A stretch of 23,193 nt of DNA from HGM04593 sp045646965 (GTDB lineage Bacteria; Bacteroidota; Bacteroidia; Bacteroidales; Bacteroidaceae), in the NCBI GenBank assembly GCA_045646965.1, contig JAZRLR010000031.1, positions 1 to 23,193 of the forward strand. Direction: 5' to 3'. Of this stretch, positions 7,381 to 14,119 are shown in pieces (the stretch's first letter is position 1; every line of letters starts with the position of its first letter). Below the pieces are notes generated by a model. That model worked only from the letters and a program-made list of their open reading frames with translations. It had not been told where the DNA came from and ran no database searches. The position numbers and the translations under genes were made by a program.

Positions 7381-8197
7381 AAGAGGCACTGCAAAGATTG
7401 TAGCCCTTGCAATAGCCCTCGCTTCGTTTTCCCCTGCCATTGCAGCCGACAACGAGGACAACACAGGCTTGTGGACAAGCATAGAGCTTTCAAAGAAGGT
7501 TACCAAGAAATTCAAGATAGGCGGCGAGGCGGAGTTCCGCACCAACGACTATTTAAAAGAGGTGGAGCGCTTCTCGGTGGGCATAAGCGGACAATACAAG
7601 ATAAACAACTGGCTGAAGGCATCGGCCGGACACATTTTTATCTTTGGATACAACCCCGAGAGCACCAAGATACACTTCGACGAGAACGGCGACGAAGACG
7701 GCTTCAACTGCGACAAAGCCTATTGGGAGAAGAGAAACCGCGTGCACATCTCCTTGAGCGGAGAGTACAAGATAGGCCGCGTGCAACTGTCGTTGCGCGA
7801 GCGCTTGCAGTACACACGCACCCACGCCGAAATTATAGACGAGGAGAAGCACCGTTTCACCACACAGCGCAACGACGCAGGTGAATGGATTGAGAAATGG
7901 GCAACCCCAAGAACAGAGCCCGAGACCAAAGAGCACAAAAACAACACCGTGCTGCGCTCACGTCTCACTGCAAAATGGGATATCGCCAAGTGCAAGGTAA
8001 GCCCCTTTGCCTCAACCGAGCTCTACAGCCGCATAAACGGCTGGGACAGCTTTGAGAAACTGCGTTCGCGCGTGGGAGCAAGCTACAAGATAGACAAAGA
8101 CAATGCCATTGAGGTGTACTATCTCTTTGAGAAAGCAGGAGAGAAAGGCAAGGCAAACACCCACGCAATAGGCATAGGCTATTCACTCGACCTATAA
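7358..8197 (+). CDS. DUF2490-type outer-membrane beta-barrel protein
   Basis: A 279-residue exported protein. A signal peptide covers about 1-30 (basic start, hydrophobic core, SPAIAA before the cut). The rest is a run of amphipathic strands with turns rich in Asn, Asp and Lys (KKFKIGGEAEFRTNDY, RVQLSLRERLQYTR, DNAIEVYYLFEK), ending in the strand IGIGYSLDL, as in small DUF2490 barrels. Long polar loops lie near 96-110 and 165-190. The ATG lies 23 bases inside the DUF4956 gene; no other start gives a complete signal peptide. Function is unknown for the family; in this operon it could provide an outer-membrane pore or anchor. No metal or catalytic motif is visible. Confidence 0.82.
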   Translation: MNSRLKIKRGTAKIVALAIALASFSPAIAADNEDNTGLWTSIELSKKVTKKFKIGGEAEFRTNDYLKEVERFSVGISGQYKINNWLKASAGHIFIFGYNPESTKIHFDENGDEDGFNCDKAYWEKRNRVHISLSGEYKIGRVQLSLRERLQYTRTHAEIIDEEKHRFTTQRNDAGEWIEKWATPRTEPETKEHKNNTVLRSRLTAKWDIAKCKVSPFASTELYSRINGWDSFEKLRSRVGASYKIDKDNAIEVYYLFEKAGEKGKANTHAIGIGYSLDL

Positions 8198-8204
8198 TAA
8201 ACTT

Positions 8205-8660
8205 ATGAGAAAAATTCTATACTTTATCGTGGCGACAATGCTTGCCCTGCCCGCCTTCTCGCAGCAGATGCTCATAGAGAAGAACAGCGGCGGCAACAGC
8301 GCTGTGGAACTTGAAAACCTGCGTCGCATCACATTCAACGGCAATGCCGTAAATGTGATGCTGAACGACGGCACGGCAATCGCCTCAAATATGGGCGATA
8401 TAAGCCGCATCTATTTCGACGGTTTTTCGGGAATAAAAAACATCGGCAAAGAAGAAACCTTCATCACATATATCTCTGCCGACGAGATAGCCGTGAACTG
8501 CCGTGCAGGAGAGACAATTAACATTTACAATATCAACGGCTCGCTTGTGACAGTCACACGCCAGCAAAGCGACAGCGGCAGCATAGGTATAGCACAACTG
8601 CCCAAGGGCATATACCTTATACAAGCCGGAGAGAAAACCGCAAAATTCGTTAAACGATGA
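8205..8660 (+). CDS. Small secreted protein with T9SS-like C-terminal tail
   Basis: A 151-residue exported protein. Residues 1-20 are a signal peptide (ending AFSQ). Residues 21-72 form a module with RITFNGNAVNVMLNDGT that resembles residues 20-72 of the next gene product. Residues 86-151 look like a type IX secretion C-terminal sorting domain: IYNINGSLV, then LPKGIYLIQAGEKTAKFVKR, ending in the usual basic residues. It thus carries almost no cargo between signal and tail, which is unusual for T9SS substrates. It starts seven bases after the DUF2490 stop, and its TGA overlaps the next ATG (ATGA at 8657-8660). The alternative is a small envelope protein whose tail fold serves another purpose. 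Function unknown. Confidence 0.75.
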   Translation: MRKILYFIVATMLALPAFSQQMLIEKNSGGNSAVELENLRRITFNGNAVNVMLNDGTAIASNMGDISRIYFDGFSGIKNIGKEETFITYISADEIAVNCRAGETINIYNINGSLVTVTRQQSDSGSIGIAQLPKGIYLIQAGEKTAKFVKR

Positions 8661-10294
8661 AAAAGACACTCACGCTACTTGCCGTTGCCGCCACAGCGCA
8701 GCTGCAAGCGCAAGTTCTATATGTAAACAACAGCAACGGCACCCATCGCCAGATAGACACCAAGACTGTTGAGCAGATAACCTTTGACGAGGCACAGAAA
8801 ATTATGTGCATCGCAATGAACGACGGCACAGAGAACCACTTCTCCACCGAAAAGACCGACAGCGTCTCACCCGTTGCCGCAGGCACCGAGCTCACCTACG
8901 AGAGCGACAAGAGCATCAGCTTCGACGCAGCCGACGCCACCCTCTACAACGAGATTACAGAGACCATCGTGGAAGACGAACTTATCGAAGAGTATGACGA
9001 CTTTGCGGAGAACTACAGCACCACAGCCTTTGTAACCATCACCTTCAGCGAGAACGGAGTCACCTGCGAGGACGTGCCCGACCTTGTGAGCTACGAGGTG
9101 GAGAACGGCACACACCTTGTAATAAACTCAAACCGTAGCAAGGTGGGCTACGAGGTTAAAGGAAGCTGCAGCAACGGCTCGCTCAAGATATACAGCACAA
9201 AGAAATTCCAGCTGATGACAAGAGGTCTCACACTCACAAACCCCACAGGCCCCGCGATAAACATTCAGAGCGGCAAGACAGTGTATTTCACACTCGGCAC
9301 AGGCACTGTGAACACCCTCTGCGACGGAGAAACATACGCAGTCTCCGACACCATCAAGGAGGACCAAAAGGGCACCCTCTTCAGCGAAGGACAGATAATA
9401 TTTAACGGACGCGGCACGCTCAACGTAACATCGAAAGGCGGCCACGGCATCTGCAGCGACGACTACATACGCGTGCGCAGCGGTATGATAAATATCGTGT
9501 CGGCAGCCAAGGACGGTTTCCACACCAACGATATGTTCCGCGTTGGACGCACAGCGATAGCAGCCCCCGTCATCACGGTGAATGCAAACAGCGACGGCAT
9601 AGACTGCGGCAAAGGCTCTGTGTTAATTGAGGCCGGAAAGATAGAGATAACCAGCGGCGGCGAGGCTTTTAACGTATCGAACGACGAGAAACCCGAGACT
9701 GCGAGTTTCACTATAAACGGCGGTTTCATAAAAGCCCTCACAACAGGCGAAAAAGCAGCCGTGATAAAGACAAGCGGCAATTTCACACAGAACGGCGGAA
9801 TCATACAGGGCGAGGTACAGGGCAACGGCTCAAAGATTGTGAACTGCGACGGAGACATCGCCTTCTACACAGGCAAACTCACAGGCATTGCCCACGGCTC
9901 ATTGAGCAGCGACACCACCACAGCGGGAGGTTTCAAGAGTGAGGGTGATATAACCATAGAGGGCGGCACAATTGCCATCGACTGCAAGGGCGAAGGCTCC
10001 AAGGGATTCAACTGCAACAGCACACTCACCGTAAAGGGCGGCGACATCACCCTGCTTGCCCAGGCACCCGACTATGTAGCCGACGAGTATGACCGCAAGA
10101 CACGCGCAATCACCACCGTGGGCTGTAACATACACGGCGGAAGAGTTTACGTCAAGGGCTACGACCACGCGATAAACGCCAACGCAATCATCTTCACCGA
10201 CGGTATAATAAATGCCTTCAGCGAGAGTACCACAGCCATAGGCGGCGACATCACCCAAACGGGCGGCTGGTTACTGATACAAGATGCACAATAA
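8657..10294 (+). CDS. Secreted Cthe_2159-like (DUF4353) beta-helix, predicted carbohydrate-binding
   Basis: A 545-residue exported protein. A signal peptide covers about 1-19 (ending LQAQ). A module at 20-72 (QITFDEAQ, AMNDGT) matches the previous gene product. From about 120 to 540 it shows repeating beta-helix turns rich in Gly, Asp and Asn: NGRGTLNVTSKGGHGICSDD, then KDGFHTND at 285-292, NSDGIDCGKG at 311-320, INGGFIKA, EGGTIAIDCKGEGSKGFNC and IHGGRVYVKGYDHAINA. These match the Cthe_2159 family, a calcium-containing right-handed beta-helix reported to bind acidic or cellulosic glycans. No catalytic triad or T9SS tail is seen. Genes of this family often occur near VTC and DUF4956 genes, frequently with CotH kinases; no CotH gene is in this operon. 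Its TAA lies inside the terminator that follows. Confidence 0.82.
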   Translation: MKKTLTLLAVAATAQLQAQVLYVNNSNGTHRQIDTKTVEQITFDEAQKIMCIAMNDGTENHFSTEKTDSVSPVAAGTELTYESDKSISFDAADATLYNEITETIVEDELIEEYDDFAENYSTTAFVTITFSENGVTCEDVPDLVSYEVENGTHLVINSNRSKVGYEVKGSCSNGSLKIYSTKKFQLMTRGLTLTNPTGPAINIQSGKTVYFTLGTGTVNTLCDGETYAVSDTIKEDQKGTLFSEGQIIFNGRGTLNVTSKGGHGICSDDYIRVRSGMINIVSAAKDGFHTNDMFRVGRTAIAAPVITVNANSDGIDCGKGSVLIEAGKIEITSGGEAFNVSNDEKPETASFTINGGFIKALTTGEKAAVIKTSGNFTQNGGIIQGEVQGNGSKIVNCDGDIAFYTGKLTGIAHGSLSSDTTTAGGFKSEGDITIEGGTIAIDCKGEGSKGFNCNSTLTVKGGDITLLAQAPDYVADEYDRKTRAITTVGCNIHGGRVYVKGYDHAINANAIIFTDGIINAFSESTTAIGGDITQTGGWLLIQDAQ

Positions 10295-10331
10295 ATAAAA
10301 AAATCCCGAAGCACTTCGGGATTTTTTTATT
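10294..10331. terminator. Bidirectional terminator ending the VTC operon and pyrH
   Basis: A perfect 17-bp stem (10294-10310 with 10315-10331, core TCCCGAA/TTCGGGA) encloses GCAC; A7 and T7 runs flank the GC core, so it works in both directions. It overlaps the last base of the stop codon of the operon's final gene and lies 16 bases from the pyrH stop. Confidence 0.9.
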
Positions 10332-10347
10332 GCAATCAATCGGGGAG

Positions 10348-11058
10348 TTAAGGATGTACAAAAGTACCAATCTCCTCACCCTCCATTACCTTCTTGAGGT
10401 TACCAACTACATCCATATTAAACACATAGATGGGGAGGTTATTCTCTTTGCACATAGCTGTGGCAGTCACGTCCATAACCTTGAGACCGCGACCAAGCAC
10501 CTCGTCGTAGCTTATATCGTCGAACTTTACAGCTGTGGGGTCTTTCTCGGGGTCGGCGGTGTAGATACCATCCACACGGGTACCTTTCAGCATAACGTCG
10601 GCCTCAATCTCTATGCCACGCAAAGAAGAACCTGTATCGGTTGTGAAATAGGGGCTTCCTGTTCCGGCGGCCATAATAACCACCTTGCCCTCTTCCATAG
10701 CCTCGATAGCTTTCCACTTGGTGTAGAACTCACCCACGGGCTCCATACGAATTGCAGTGAGCACTTTATTGGGAACACCTGCTGCGCCGAGCGCCGAGCT
10801 TAACGCAAGGCTGTTGATTACAGTGGCCATCATACCCATCTGGTCGCCCTTCACACGGTCGAAGCCCTTGCCTGCACCTGTGAGGCCGCGGAAGATATTT
10901 CCTCCACCTATTACGATACCTATCTGCACACCCATCTGCGACACCTCTTTAATCTGCGCAGCATACTCGTTAAGGCGTTTTACGTCGATGCCGTAGCCCT
11001 GCTCACCCATAAGGCTCTCCCCGCTGAGCTTGAGGAGAATACGTTTAAATTTTGCCAT
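10348..11058 (-). CDS. pyrH: UMP kinase
   Basis: Phosphorylates UMP to UDP with ATP (EC 2.7.4.22), supplying pyrimidine nucleotides; normally a cytoplasmic hexamer. At 236 residues it is the standard length of the amino-acid-kinase family. Motifs are KLSGE at 10-14 with Lys10, GGGNIFRG at 51-58, GDQMGM at 71-76, GTGSPYFTTDT at 132-142 and LKGTRVDGIY at 157-166. The ATG at 11058 matches the usual MAKFKRILLKLSGE start. It is alone on its strand here, with the divergent small membrane-protein gene 164 bases away. In many bacteria pyrH neighbours frr or tsf, but not in this window. A weak -7-like TAGTTTCG lies at 11114-11121 on its strand. Confidence 0.98.
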   Translation of the reverse strand: MAKFKRILLKLSGESLMGEQGYGIDVKRLNEYAAQIKEVSQMGVQIGIVIGGGNIFRGLTGAGKGFDRVKGDQMGMMATVINSLALSSALGAAGVPNKVLTAIRMEPVGEFYTKWKAIEAMEEGKVVIMAAGTGSPYFTTDTGSSLRGIEIEADVMLKGTRVDGIYTADPEKDPTAVKFDDISYDEVLGRGLKVMDVTATAMCKENNLPIYVFNMDVVGNLKKVMEGEEIGTFVHP

Positions 11059-11195
11059 ATATAACTTGTTTAAGGATTAAAGTCTATTTCTCCCGTAAAA
11101 ATATATTTTTTTTCGAAACTACGCAATATTGGTTAAATAATACTATCTTTTGTTTTAAAAGATGGGTAAAACAAGGCCGCAAGAAAAAAAATATT

Positions 11196-11203
11196 TACCT
11201 TCG
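11196..11203 (+). promoter_or_regulatory. Probable -7 element for the small membrane-protein gene
   Basis: TACCTTCG differs from TAnnTTTG at one base and lies 19 bases before the ATG at 11223. A second near match, TATCTTTT, lies at 11144-11151. Neither has a clear -33 TTTG. Confidence 0.3.
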
Positions 11204-11222
11204 CAAAAAATAGAAACACTAT

Positions 11223-11456
11223 ATGCGATTCTTAAGAAACCCCAATATAACCATAGCACTGCTTGCCGCATACACAGCTGTGGTGTACATATACCTCTTC
11301 CCGAAGAACGACGAAATGAGCGACACCGAGAAATGGATTACCATAGGCACATCGTGCGTCGTGCTCACCATTCTGTGGTTCCTGCTGCGCAAGAGGGAGA
11401 AACTGCGCCGCGAACGCGAAGAGGAGATGGGACGCAATAACAGAAAAGAAAAATAA
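11223..11456 (+). CDS. Small membrane protein of unknown function
   Basis: A 77-residue protein with two hydrophobic helices, at about 9-26 (ITIALLAAYTAVVYIYLF) and 39-56 (WITIGTSCVVLTILWFLL), joined by a short acidic loop (KNDEMSDTEKW). A strongly basic and charged tail (RKREKLRREREEEMGRNNRKEK) should stay in the cytoplasm, so both ends probably face inside. I do not recognise a named family. The start at 11223 follows a -7-like box and gives a basic N terminus before helix 1. It ends four bases from the convergent birA stop with no terminator between, so the transcripts may overlap. Confidence 0.72.
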   Translation: MRFLRNPNITIALLAAYTAVVYIYLFPKNDEMSDTEKWITIGTSCVVLTILWFLLRKREKLRREREEEMGRNNRKEK

Positions 11457-11460
11457 CCCC

Positions 11461-12222
11461 CTAAAGCAGAAGTTCCACCTCCTTGAAGGCATACTGCGAA
11501 ACTGTGCCGCAGAGACGCTCGAGCAGCAGATGCCCGCAGGGAAGCACATCCTTTATGCGAGCGTCGAACTCCTCGCCCGAGGCGCGGTAACGCATCACCT
11601 GCCCACGCCCCATAAGACGCCGTTTATACTCCTCGGCCACAAGATGACCGTCGCCCTTCTCAAGGAGTGAGAAATAATAGGAAAAGGCATCGAGCAGCGC
11701 AGCAAGCACCTCATCGACTTCTAAATCCCTGCCCTGTAACATTTTCATAGAGACGGGCACCTTGTCCATCGGTTCAAATAGAGTCTGGTTCACATTGAGC
11801 CCCACACCTATCACCGCATTACCCACAAGAGCACCACAGCAGTCAATCTCCACAAGTATGCCCGCGAGTTTTATCCCGTCGGCATATATATCGTTGGGCC
11901 ATTTTATCTGCACGTCACTGCCCAGAAAAGCCACCGCCGCACGCACAGCGAGAGCTATCGCCTGCGAGAGAAGAAACTGCGATGACACAGCCAGAGCACG
12001 CGGGCGCACCATAAGACTCACAAGCAGATTCTCACCCGCACCCGACTGCCACACATTCCCCCGCTGACCGCGTCCCTCTGTCTGCTCGTCGGCACACACG
12101 GCCACAATACCGGCATTGCCCGCAGCCTCCCACAACGCCGCCGCATTCTCCCGGGCATAGCTGTTTGTGGAACGTGTAACACTCAAGCGTTCTACATAAT
12201 ATTCCGATAGGTTACATTCCAT
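11461..12222 (-). CDS. birA: Biotin--[acetyl-CoA-carboxylase] ligase (no DNA-binding domain)
   Basis: Attaches biotin to carboxylase carrier domains via biotinyl-AMP (EC 6.3.4.15). The 253 residues hold the catalytic BPL/LplA domain and a short C-terminal domain, without the N-terminal winged helix of E. coli BirA, so it should be an enzyme only and not a repressor. Motifs are RSTNSYA at 17-23, EQTEGRGQRGNVW at 46-58 (biotinyl-AMP loop), KWPNDIY at 107-113, KLAGILVE at 118-125 with the catalytic-type Lys118, and IGVGLNVNQ at 138-146. The start overlaps the end of the mmcQ/yjbR-like gene by 11 bases, and both follow yraN on the same strand, so all three are likely one transcript. Confidence 0.95.
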   Translation of the reverse strand: MECNLSEYYVERLSVTRSTNSYARENAAALWEAAGNAGIVAVCADEQTEGRGQRGNVWQSGAGENLLVSLMVRPRALAVSSQFLLSQAIALAVRAAVAFLGSDVQIKWPNDIYADGIKLAGILVEIDCCGALVGNAVIGVGLNVNQTLFEPMDKVPVSMKMLQGRDLEVDEVLAALLDAFSYYFSLLEKGDGHLVAEEYKRRLMGRGQVMRYRASGEEFDARIKDVLPCGHLLLERLCGTVSQYAFKEVELLL

Positions 12223-12559
12223 ATTTCACACGTATCTTTTTGGGAAGTTTCTTGAGCACCTCGCAATAGGAGTGGTCCACAAGTTCGTAGAAGAGCACAT
12301 CGCTCAAATGCTCTATATCGAGCTGGTTCCAATGCTTTTTATTCATATGCCAGGCAGGGGTTATCTGCTCATATCGGTCGCGCAGTTCTATGGCGCGGTC
12401 GGGGTTGCACTTGACGCAGAACCAACGGGTGTTGTCGAGGTCGGTTATCGCAAAAATCTTATTTTCCACCCTGAAAACCAAGGTAGTCTCGTCAAAGGGG
12501 AAATCCTCCGTAGCTCCCTGTTTGCTCAAGCAGTATATGCGTGCATCTTCAATATTCAT
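12212..12559 (-). CDS. MmcQ/YjbR-family protein
   Basis: A 115-residue protein of the MmcQ/YjbR family, with a CyaY-like fold that often carries the label DNA-binding although no function is established. Visible hallmarks are the early CLSKQGATEDFPFDETTLVFRV (family pattern G..E.FPF......F.V), the central FAITDL and FCVKCNPDRAIELRD, the ITPAWHMNKKHWNQLDI segment and the C-terminal SYCEVLKKLPKKIR. The length is typical. It lies three bases after the yraN stop and overlaps birA by 11 bases. Nothing odd is seen. Confidence 0.9.
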   Translation of the reverse strand: MNIEDARIYCLSKQGATEDFPFDETTLVFRVENKIFAITDLDNTRWFCVKCNPDRAIELRDRYEQITPAWHMNKKHWNQLDIEHLSDVLFYELVDHSYCEVLKKLPKKIRVKYGM

Positions 12560-12562
12560 AAC

Positions 12563-12925
12563 CTACCACGACGATGAAAAAGCATCCTCAATATGTTCTA
12601 TGTCTCTGTGCTCACCGTCACCCGTCACCGTGACAATGTCGAAACGGTAGCACAGGTCACACTCTTTCTTTTGCAGATAGGCCTCGGCTGCTGCGATGAG
12701 ACGCTCCATCTTTGCGGGTGTCACAGCCTCGACCGCATCGCCAAAGGCACCGCTTGCGCGGCTCTTCACCTCGACAAATACAAGCACATCGCGCTCCTGG
12801 GCAATTATATCAATCTCCTTGTGTCCGCTGCGCCAATTGTATTCGTGAACGGCATACCCCTTATCGAGCAGATAACGGGCTGCGAGCATCTCGCCTTTAC
12901 TTCCCAAAAGATTATGCTGTGCCAT
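12563..12925 (-). CDS. YraN-family (UPF0102) endonuclease-like protein
   Basis: A 120-residue protein of the YraN/UPF0102 family, which has a Holliday-junction-resolvase-like PD-(D/E)xK nuclease fold; its cellular role is not settled. From the chosen start, motifs are MAQHNLLGSKGEMLAARYL (family G...E..A..YL), NWRSGHKEIDIIAQ with the active-site Glu/Asp, and VFVEVKSR with the Glu-x-Lys pair. A longer reading to 12979 adds 18 hydrophobic residues unlike the family, so the ATG at 12925 is preferred. A TAGTTTTG box at 12932-12939 lies directly before this ATG, implying a very short leader. It heads the yraN-mmcQ-birA group. Confidence 0.92.
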   Translation of the reverse strand: MAQHNLLGSKGEMLAARYLLDKGYAVHEYNWRSGHKEIDIIAQERDVLVFVEVKSRASGAFGDAVEAVTPAKMERLIAAAEAYLQKKECDLCYRFDIVTVTGDGEHRDIEHIEDAFSSSW

Positions 12926-12931
12926 ACTTCG

Positions 12932-12939
12932 CAAAACTA
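12932..12939 (-). promoter_or_regulatory. Possible -7 element directly before yraN
   Basis: Reads TAGTTTTG on the - strand, an exact TAnnTTTG match, only six bases before the ATG at 12925. If active, the transcript would be leaderless or nearly so. No -33 TTTG was found, so it may be chance. Confidence 0.3.
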
Positions 12940-12986
12940 TAATATGCGCGAAGATAGTATAACGCACTGCGAAAAACAAACTAAAA

Positions 12987-13018
12987 TTTGCTTTTCGCTG
13001 CCTTTTATGCTACTTTTG
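12987..13018 (+). promoter_or_regulatory. Full Bacteroidota promoter upstream of the RHH-like gene
   Basis: TTTG (12987-12990), a 20-base spacer and TACTTTTG (13011-13018) match both elements and the spacing of the phylum's housekeeping promoter (TTTG-N19-21-TAnnTTTG). The predicted start is about 20 bases before the ATG at 13046. It would drive the RHH-like gene and probably tadA. Confidence 0.7.
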
Positions 13019-13045
13019 CACATATCAAAAGTTACAAACACTCCT

Positions 13046-13285
13046 ATGAGCAACAAAAAAACCAAAGCGCTTAAAGCGACCACCACAAGAGTGCAGCCCG
13101 TGCGTCATTCGCGCGTAGTGTGCCTTGTGAGCGACGAGGAGATGAGAATCATAGACGATTATCTTAAAAAATACAAGATAAGCAACAAAAGTAACTGGAT
13201 GCGCGAGACCTTGCTATCCTTCATATACAAGAACCTCGACACCGACTACCCCACTCTCTTCGAGGAGCACGATATGCGCCGATAA
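13046..13285 (+). CDS. Small ribbon-helix-helix-like protein, possible DNA-binding
   Basis: A 79-residue basic protein. After a Lys/Thr/Arg-rich lead (1-23) comes a strand-like SRVVCLVSD, then two helices, EEMRIIDDYLKKYKI and SNWMRETLLSFIYKNL, which resembles the ribbon-helix-helix layout of small DNA-binding proteins. I do not recognise a named family. A much longer in-frame reading starting at 12593 is not used, because it runs through the antisense of yraN and the full promoter at 12987-13018 lies just before the ATG at 13046. It lies 30 bases before tadA on the same strand and is probably co-transcribed. Self-regulation or a mobilisation-type role is possible but unsupported. Confidence 0.7.
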   Translation: MSNKKTKALKATTTRVQPVRHSRVVCLVSDEEMRIIDDYLKKYKISNKSNWMRETLLSFIYKNLDTDYPTLFEEHDMRR

Positions 13286-13315
13286 ACTCTTTAAAAGAAA
13301 CACGCAGCACAGAGT

Positions 13316-13747
13316 ATGGACGACAATTACTATATGAAACAGGCCCTTGCCGAGGCACAAAAAGCTTATGCCGAGGACGAAGTACCCATAGGGGCTGTCA
13401 TTGTGTGCAACGGCCGCATAATTGCACGCGCCCATAACCTCACCGAGACTCTCAACGATGTAACGGCACACGCCGAAATGCAAGCCATCACAGCCGCAGC
13501 CACAAATATCGGCGGTAAATACCTCAACGACTGCACCCTCTATGTAACCGTGGAGCCCTGCCCTATGTGTGCAGGCGCCATAGGATGGTCACAGCTCGGA
13601 CGCCTCGTCTACGGCGCTGCCGACGACAAGAGAGGCTACAACCGTTACGCTCCCAACGTGCTACACCCCAGGACAGAGGTCACAGCAGGCATTGGAGCCG
13701 AAGAAGCCACTGCGCTTATGAAAAAATTCTTTAGTAGTAAAAGGTAA
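13316..13747 (+). CDS. tadA: tRNA-specific adenosine deaminase
   Basis: Deaminates the wobble adenosine of tRNA-Arg(ACG) to inosine (EC 3.5.4.33). The 143 residues form one cytidine-deaminase-fold domain. The zinc site is visible: HAE at 52-54 (His52 ligand, Glu54 proton shuttle) and PCPMC at 81-85 (Cys82 and Cys85 ligands). The N-terminal ALAEAQKAYAEDEVPIGAV and the YGAADDKRG segment are typical of TadA rather than of guanine deaminase. It starts 30 bases after the RHH-like gene and ends eight bases from the convergent DUF4834 stop with no terminator between. Confidence 0.95.
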   Translation: MDDNYYMKQALAEAQKAYAEDEVPIGAVIVCNGRIIARAHNLTETLNDVTAHAEMQAITAAATNIGGKYLNDCTLYVTVEPCPMCAGAIGWSQLGRLVYGAADDKRGYNRYAPNVLHPRTEVTAGIGAEEATALMKKFFSSKR

Positions 13748-13755
13748 GGAACAGA

Positions 13756-14046
13756 CTACTTCTCATCCTTTATCTCCTCGAAATCGACATATTCACCTTC
13801 ATCTCTGGCAAACATCTTCTTGTGCTCTTTGGGCGAAGAAGAGTGCCTCTCGCTGTGCGTATAAGTGCTCTGCGAGGAGGAATAGGTTTTCGAGTCGCCG
13901 TAACGGGCGCTACGTGTACGTCGGCACGAGCCTAAAAAAGCAATCCCGAGCACAGACAAAATGGTGCGTACAATCGAGAAAAGGATTGTAGGCACCAAAA
14001 TTATTATAAGTATAAACAGTATTAAAAAAAAGAATATAAAGGCCAT
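13756..14046 (-). CDS. DUF4834-family membrane protein
   Basis: A 96-residue protein with a very hydrophobic N terminus (3-37, probably one or two close helices), then a Ser/Thr/Tyr/His-rich low-complexity linker (about 42-75) and an acidic end, GEYVDFEEIKDEK, typical of DUF4834, a Bacteroidota family of unknown function. It follows pssA by 73 bases on the same strand, after psd and pssA, and is probably the last gene of that transcript. The conserved acidic end suggests a cytoplasmic contact site, which is inference only. Confidence 0.8.
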   Translation of the reverse strand: MAFIFFFLILFILIIILVPTILFSIVRTILSVLGIAFLGSCRRTRSARYGDSKTYSSSQSTYTHSERHSSSPKEHKKMFARDEGEYVDFEEIKDEK

Positions 14047-14119
14047 ATCCGAAGTTTCATTAAACAGAAAACACCTACTGCCGCAAACGGATTTTACCCA
14101 AGAGAATTTTAAGAAAAAT

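Noticed and set aside
12593..13045. N-terminal extension of the RHH-like protein to 230 aa
   Set aside because: Runs through the antisense of yraN and through the full promoter at 12987-13018.
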